Positions 5,602-7,334 of a stretch of 7,334 nucleotides of DNA are shown here, piece after piece. This DNA comes from Actinomycetota bacterium. Its GTDB lineage: Bacteria; Actinomycetota; Acidimicrobiia; Acidimicrobiales; Poriferisodalaceae. The DNA is taken from assembly GCA_013151655.1 (NCBI GenBank), contig JAADHX010000294.1, positions 1 through 7,334 of the forward strand, read 5' to 3'. Numbering within the stretch: position 1 is the first letter of the stretch; every line of letters starts with the position of its first letter. The notes under the pieces are model-generated. The model was not told the origin of the DNA and ran no database searches. It saw only the letters and a program-made list of their open reading frames with translations. The translations under genes were made by a program, and so were the position numbers.

Positions 5602-6474
5602 ATGAATCACGTGGTCTGGCGCTCACAGCCCGAACTTCGAAACCCGGTTCTAGTGCTCGCGTTCGAGGGCTGGAACGACGCTGGCGATGCGGCTACCACT
5701 GCGCTCGATTACGTCGCCCATCGTTACGACGCCGACGTGTTGGCCACCATTGACCCCGAGTCGTTCTTCGACTTCAGCTCGAATCGCCCGATGGTTCGGC
5801 TTCGCGAGGGCAACACTCGCAGTATCGAATGGCCAGAGGTTTCGTTCTCTTTGTTAGAGACCCAGGGCGACCGCGACGTCGTGGTTCTTTCTGGGCCGGA
5901 ACCACGGCTTCGGTGGCGGACGTTCTGCGAACAGATCGTCGATGTGGTAACTCGACTCGACGTCACCATGGCGATAAGCCTCGGAGCGCTTCTGGCCGAG
6001 GTGCATCACGCTAAACCGGTCTCGGTTTTCGGGGCCAGCGCCGACGCAACGCTCACCGACAAACTCGACCTCAGGCCATCAACCTACGCAGGACCGACCG
6101 GAATAGTCGGGGTGCTCCAAGACGCGCTCCAACGCGGCGGCATCCCCACTATGTCCTTATGGGCATCTGTGCCTACGTACGTGCCAAGCTCGACTTCGCC
6201 TAAGGCCGCGCTCGCCTTGGTCGAACGATTGTCATCGGTTCTCGGCTTAACGCTAACCGCAGCCGATCTGAAGAATGCGGCCACACGTTACGAGCGCCAG
6301 ATCGATGACCTTCTCGACGACGACGATGAGCTTGCCGACTATGCGCAGCAGATCCTGCTGGCATCAGTCGACGAACCAGAAGTGGTCGAAGCACCTCGAC
6401 CTTTGCCGATGGAAGACGTCGATGGCGAAGCCCTCATCGAAGACCTCGAGCAGTTCCTCCGCGATCAGCCTTGA
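5602..6474 (+). CDS. PAC2-family protein (proteasome-assembly-chaperone-like, DUF75)
   Basis: A soluble 290-residue protein. Family marks are the early LAFEGWNDAGDAAT block (19-32), the core strand LGALLAEVHHAKPVSVFGAS, and GIVGVLQDAL (167-176). A helical C-terminal part has an acidic run, LLDDDDEL (237-244), and ends in DGEALIEDLEQFLRDQP. PAC2 proteins are named for eukaryotic and archaeal 20S proteasome chaperones; actinobacteria, which also have 20S proteasomes, carry this roughly 290-residue version, whose job is not settled. Proteasome genes are not visible in this window, so a proteasome role is only a possibility. The ATG at 5602 is preferred to the GTG at 5593 because the family begins close to here and the -10 box is at leaderless distance. 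Divergent from the acetyltransferase; the last 10 nt overlap the Nudix gene end on the other strand. Confidence 0.9.
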   Translation: MNHVVWRSQPELRNPVLVLAFEGWNDAGDAATTALDYVAHRYDADVLATIDPESFFDFSSNRPMVRLREGNTRSIEWPEVSFSLLETQGDRDVVVLSGPEPRLRWRTFCEQIVDVVTRLDVTMAISLGALLAEVHHAKPVSVFGASADATLTDKLDLRPSTYAGPTGIVGVLQDALQRGGIPTMSLWASVPTYVPSSTSPKAALALVERLSSVLGLTLTAADLKNAATRYERQIDDLLDDDDELADYAQQILLASVDEPEVVEAPRPLPMEDVDGEALIEDLEQFLRDQP

Positions 6475-7142
6475 CCCTCCCAGGGTGCACTTCGGGGTAG
6501 GTCGAACCACGGAACGACGAGGTCACCGGCAATGGCGGCGAATGCTTGGTCGACCCATAGGTCTGCGCTAGCGGTCGGACTTGGCAGGTCGCTCTGCCCG
6601 AACCAGCCGACGTCTTGGGTCTCAAGTGGGTGAGGGGTGAGGTCGCCGCCGGTAACACGGCAATAGAACACCAGCGAATACAAGGGCACCTCGGTGAACC
6701 CCAGCCGTAAACCATCGAGCACGCTCAGCAAACGGACCGGTTCGCACTGTATGCCTGTTTCTTCGAACACCTCTTTTTGGGCTACCTCGGCGGCTGAGTA
6801 GCCAATGTCGGCCCACCCAGTCGGATACAACCAGAGGCCAGAGTCGGATCGTTTGACCAACAATATTTCGCCGTCGTCATTGCCGACCACCGCTCCGACG
6901 GCGATCTTCGGCGTGACATAACCAGGCACCCCAACGCCGACCGACTTCATCCATTCGCGGGCGATGGTCTGGTGATCCACATCAGAGCCAGACGCGGCGC
7001 GCATCTCAGCGGCAATCTTCAGCACTTCTTCGAAACGTTCGCGTTCGTACAAACTCTGCGTAAAGCCAAGACCAGTACGAGCAATACCAGACAGTGCCTC
7101 TCCCCACGCCAGAAGCTCTTGCGCAGTGACAGGCTCAGTCAT
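6465..7142 (-). CDS. Nudix hydrolase with Nudix_N domain (ADP-ribose/nucleotide-sugar type), variant Nudix box
   Basis: A 225-residue protein. Residues about 8-62 form the helical Nudix_N domain (WGEALSGIARTGLGFTQ, YERERFEEVLKIAAEM), seen in enzymes that cleave nucleoside diphosphates linked to another group, such as ADP-ribose. The catalytic domain begins at PKIAVGAVV (78-86). The Nudix box spans G109-I131: G109, E124, E127, E128 and G130 are kept, so the metal-binding REUxEE core survives, but the usual Glu at box position 7 is Tyr (Y115) and the usual Arg at position 15 is Lys (K123). Activity is likely but could be altered. The substrate is not certain. The start ATG at 7142 has no ribosome-binding site but has TAGCGT six bases upstream. 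It begins 27 nt after the unknown gene's stop, on the same strand, so it may also be read from upstream. It overlaps PAC2 by 10 nt at its end. Confidence 0.9.
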   Translation of the reverse strand: MTEPVTAQELLAWGEALSGIARTGLGFTQSLYERERFEEVLKIAAEMRAASGSDVDHQTIAREWMKSVGVGVPGYVTPKIAVGAVVGNDDGEILLVKRSDSGLWLYPTGWADIGYSAAEVAQKEVFEETGIQCEPVRLLSVLDGLRLGFTEVPLYSLVFYCRVTGGDLTPHPLETQDVGWFGQSDLPSPTASADLWVDQAFAAIAGDLVVPWFDLPRSAPWEGQG

Positions 7143-7148
7143 GCTCGC

Positions 7149-7154
7149 ACGCTA
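7149..7154 (-). promoter_or_regulatory. -10 box TAGCGT, leaderless promoter of the Nudix gene
   Basis: Minus-strand TAGCGT fits TANNNT and is six bases (GCGAGC) from the ATG at 7142, within the 27-nt gap behind the preceding gene. No -35 element recognised. Confidence 0.45.
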
Positions 7155-7169
7155 CAGCTCGGCCCACCG

Positions 7170-7334
7170 CTAGGGGTGCGCCTGGTGGCGAGCGATATGA
7201 GCCTTCGCCTTTGCGGCACCCCATACCAAACTAATCGTGTGCAGGCTGATGTCGACGTCGGCCAGCGCTGCTGGCCCAATGGCGTAAACATCGTCTGGCG
7301 ACAAACGCTCATCGACCGCATCTCGCACGACCTC
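7170..7334 (-). CDS. C-terminal 54 codons of an unrecognised gene (5' end outside window)
   Basis: On the minus strand the frame is open from the right edge (first codon at 7334-7332) to a TAG at 7172-7170. It reads EVVRDAVDERLSPDDVYAIG and, further on, DISLHTISLVWGAAKAKAHI, ending RHQAHP. The mix of residues (acidic helix, LSPDDVYAIGPAALADVD, then a basic helix) looks like real protein, and the other frames here do not; the 60-residue frame at 7139-7321 is Arg/Ser/Thr-rich shadow sequence. I do not recognise the family and see no motif that gives a function. It lies just ahead of the Nudix gene on the same strand. Confidence 0.6.
   Translation of the reverse strand, partial: EVVRDAVDERLSPDDVYAIGPAALADVDISLHTISLVWGAAKAKAHIARHQAHP

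Noticed and set aside
1..7334. Mobile element, toxin-antitoxin, phage defence, CRISPR or tRNA gene
   Set aside because: I looked on both strands and found no transposase-like protein, terminal repeats, spaced direct repeats or cloverleaf; all long frames are explained by the listed genes.

Overview
The window is dense, GC-rich bacterial DNA with ten complete or nearly complete genes and one gene fragment, almost no spare sequence, and no RNA gene, CRISPR array, insertion sequence or phage gene that I can see. The gene types point to an actinobacterium: a PAC2-family protein, a group II truncated haemoglobin very close to mycobacterial GlbO, frequent GTG starts, and -10 boxes of the form TANNNT placed right before start codons (leaderless mRNAs). 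An Acidimicrobiia-like lineage is my guess from protein style; no rRNA marker is present to prove it.

Region 1 (1-2572, + strand) is an overlapping three-gene run: the C-terminal part of a GT4 glycosyltransferase, a class I SAM methyltransferase, and an alpha/alpha-toroid protein of the kind often labelled 'prenyltransferase/squalene cyclase-like'. It meets, tail to tail with an 8-nt overlap, region 2 (2565-3669, - strand): a GtrA-type small membrane protein followed by a second SAM methyltransferase of the Methyltransf_24 type. Together these five genes look like a locus for assembling and decorating a cell-envelope glycan or glycolipid. The product is unknown, and this is the part of the window most likely to hold undescribed biology.

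Region 3 (3806-5561) holds housekeeping genes. An acyl-CoA thioesterase II (tesB) runs on the + strand. Convergent to it, a GNAT acetyltransferase and glbO form a two-gene unit with no gap between stop and start. Region 4 (5602-7334) holds a PAC2-family protein (+), a Nudix hydrolase (-) overlapping the PAC2 gene by 10 nt tail to tail, and the last 54 codons of an unrecognised gene (-) entering from the right edge.

The two divergent gaps (3670-3805 and 5562-5601) carry outward-facing -10 boxes. At four operon heads (gtrA-like, tesB, PAC2, Nudix) the box lies 6-8 nt before the start codon with no Shine-Dalgarno sequence, whereas genes inside operons tend to use GAGG ribosome-binding sites. No stretch longer than 300 bases lacks a gene; the longest gap is 136 nt.
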